Assembly: GCA_963665155.2 (NCBI GenBank)
Contig: OY761986.2
Span: 1,860,001 to 1,924,000, forward strand
Source: UBA1141 sp963665155
GTDB lineage: Bacteria > Chloroflexota > Dehalococcoidia > Lucifugimonadales > UBA3495
Length of the DNA: 64,000 nt
Direction of reading: 5' to 3'
Within the stretch, counting starts at the first letter, position 1; each line of letters starts with the position of its first letter. Shown piece after piece: positions 62,974 through 64,000 of the stretch. The notes under the pieces are model-generated. The model saw only the letters and a program-made list of their open reading frames with translations, did not search any database and was not told the origin of the DNA. Made by a program: the position numbers and the translations under genes.

Positions 62974-64000
62974 CTACAATCCCTTCAATTCCAGCGTAGT
63001 GACATCCGACCCGTCCAGTTCGGCTACACGTATAGCATGGTTGTTGGTGTCGGCGATGTAGATTTTCCCGTCGGCAATACTCAGGCCGCTTGGCTCGGAA
63101 AACGTGGCCTGGTTTCCGGGACCATCCTGGTGGCCGGAGTGGCCCGTTCCCAAGAGAGTAAAGGCGCTGCGCGTGACCGGCAGCACCCTTTTTATCTTGT
63201 GATTGTAAGTATCGGCAACGTACAGCGTACCATCGAAAAAGGTGATTCCGATCGGGTGTTGCAGGCGGACGTTATGGGTCATTCCGTCTTTGTCGCCGAA
63301 TACGAAGAGGTCCAATCCCACAACGGTCCTGACCTTCCCCAACGGGTCCAAGTCGGCGCCCCGTATGGAACTGGTCTCGCTGTCGGCGAAGAAAAGCTTT
63401 TTGCCATCGGTGGTGATGCCACTGGGTTGGGCTAGGGTAGCCGTCCCCAAGGGACCATCGATAATCGATTCACGACCGCTGCCTGCGTAAGGGCCTACTG
63501 TGCCATCGGTCAGATTCAGTGACCACAGTTGGTGTATGCCCGCCATGGCGATGTACAGGGAGCCATCATGGTAGGCGAGGTCCCAGGGAGAACTTATATC
63601 CGTGGTCCGGCTAGGCCCTTGTCCTTCCGTAGCAAATCCTTGCTGACCGGTCCCAGCAATCGTCTCCACAGTCTTGGCTGCCAGGTCGATTTTCCGAATG
63701 GCGTGGCTTTCCGCATCGGCTACGTACAGAATGTCATCCACCAAGATCATCCCCTGAGGATGGTTGAAAGCGGACGAAGCGTAGCTGCCGTCGGCTAACC
63801 CTTCTTCGCCGGAACCAATAACCTCCTTCACGTCACCGGTCAGTGAAGTTACCACCAATCGGTTGTGATTGGAGTCGGCTATGAACAAGCGATCACCTGG
63901 TGCGTCGGCCACAACTTTGCCGGGAAAAAACAAGGGCGTATCCGTGCGCCTTTCCGGGGCCAGTTTTAGTGCTTTACGGTCCAGCCACCCGGATGCGTCA
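62974..64000 (-). CDS. NHL-repeat protein (thioredoxin-like/NHL type), cut by the window edge
   Basis: At least 340 residues; the start lies beyond 64000, since the frame is open to the edge (WLDRKALKLAPERRTDTPLF). Six-bladed NHL propeller: repeats such as DRLFIADSNHNRLVVTSL, DILYVADAESHAIRKIDL, DGTLYVADTYNHKIKRVLP and DGKIYIADTNNHAIRVAEL. In this family the N-terminus is often a thioredoxin-like domain, which cannot be seen here. Convergent with prmC, 20 bases apart. Confidence 0.9.
   Translation of the reverse strand, partial: DASGWLDRKALKLAPERRTDTPLFFPGKVVADAPGDRLFIADSNHNRLVVTSLTGDVKEVIGSGEEGLADGSYASSAFNHPQGMILVDDILYVADAESHAIRKIDLAAKTVETIAGTGQQGFATEGQGPSRTTDISSPWDLAYHDGSLYIAMAGIHQLWSLNLTDGTVGPYAGSGRESIIDGPLGTATLAQPSGITTDGKKLFFADSETSSIRGADLDPLGKVRTVVGLDLFVFGDKDGMTHNVRLQHPIGITFFDGTLYVADTYNHKIKRVLPVTRSAFTLLGTGHSGHQDGPGNQATFSEPSGLSIADGKIYIADTNNHAIRVAELDGSDVTTLELKGL

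Noticed and set aside
1..64000. CRISPR array
   Set aside because: No regularly spaced repeats with unique spacers; the only tandem repeats have no spacers.

Overview
The window looks like a Chloroflexota genome, probably of the Dehalococcoidia/SAR202 type. I infer this from the gene repertoire (hydantoinase A/B with PIG-L, UbiD/UbiA/UbiX/UbiE, NHL-repeat protein, several large serine recombinases), not from a marker RNA: no rRNA is present. The right third (about 40.6-64 kb) is compact, mostly intact chromosome. The left two thirds are a patchwork of mobile elements, integrase modules and broken genes.

Layout. 1-7.7 kb: gene remnants (zinc alcohol dehydrogenase, amidohydrolase), an IS701-family insertion with CTAG target duplications, and a frameshifted cyclase/AAA/TPR regulator. 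7.75-40.6 kb: an accessory region bounded by a 24-bp near-identical direct repeat. One copy lies in the 3' end of a serine recombinase gene and the other overlaps the 3' end of dnaN, so the region looks like a composite island inserted at dnaN. It holds an Xis-like gene plus serine recombinase split by an IS1182 element, an IS3 remnant, a 22-residue-repeat protein, a YihY membrane protein, a second broken AAA/TPR gene fused to a cut hsdM, a cut tyrosine recombinase, a two-component/SDR pair, a decayed conjugative element (22.3-35.0 kb: VirB4-like and coupling-type ATPases, replication-relaxation protein, small DNA-binding proteins, a toxin-antitoxin-like pair, a broken TrlF-type gene, an RHH repressor with its operator, and a second serine recombinase), then an MBL hydrolase, an acyl-ligase/ACP/acyltransferase fusion and a tRNA-Ile(UAU)-like gene. 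The second recombinase also ends across an attachment-like 30-mer, repeated in inverted orientation at the tRNA 3' end.

40.6-64 kb: dnaN, an alanyl-tRNA editing protein, a macro-domain protein, a hyuA/TA pair/PIG-L/hyuB operon, a lipoprotein, small conserved proteins, a molybdate-type regulator diverging from modABC, the late quinone genes ubiD, ubiA, ubiX and ubiE, prfA-prmC, and an NHL-repeat gene cut by the window edge.

The most interesting signal is at 52393-53040, the first gene of the modABC operon. It is a MerB-like (organomercurial lyase fold) protein read through two in-frame UGA codons. They fall where MerB has its two catalytic cysteines (Cys96 and Cys159), and each is followed at the same distance (loop 19-20 nt downstream) by a stem-loop resembling a bacterial SECIS element. 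I read it as a candidate double-selenocysteine MerB homologue linked to a molybdate transporter.
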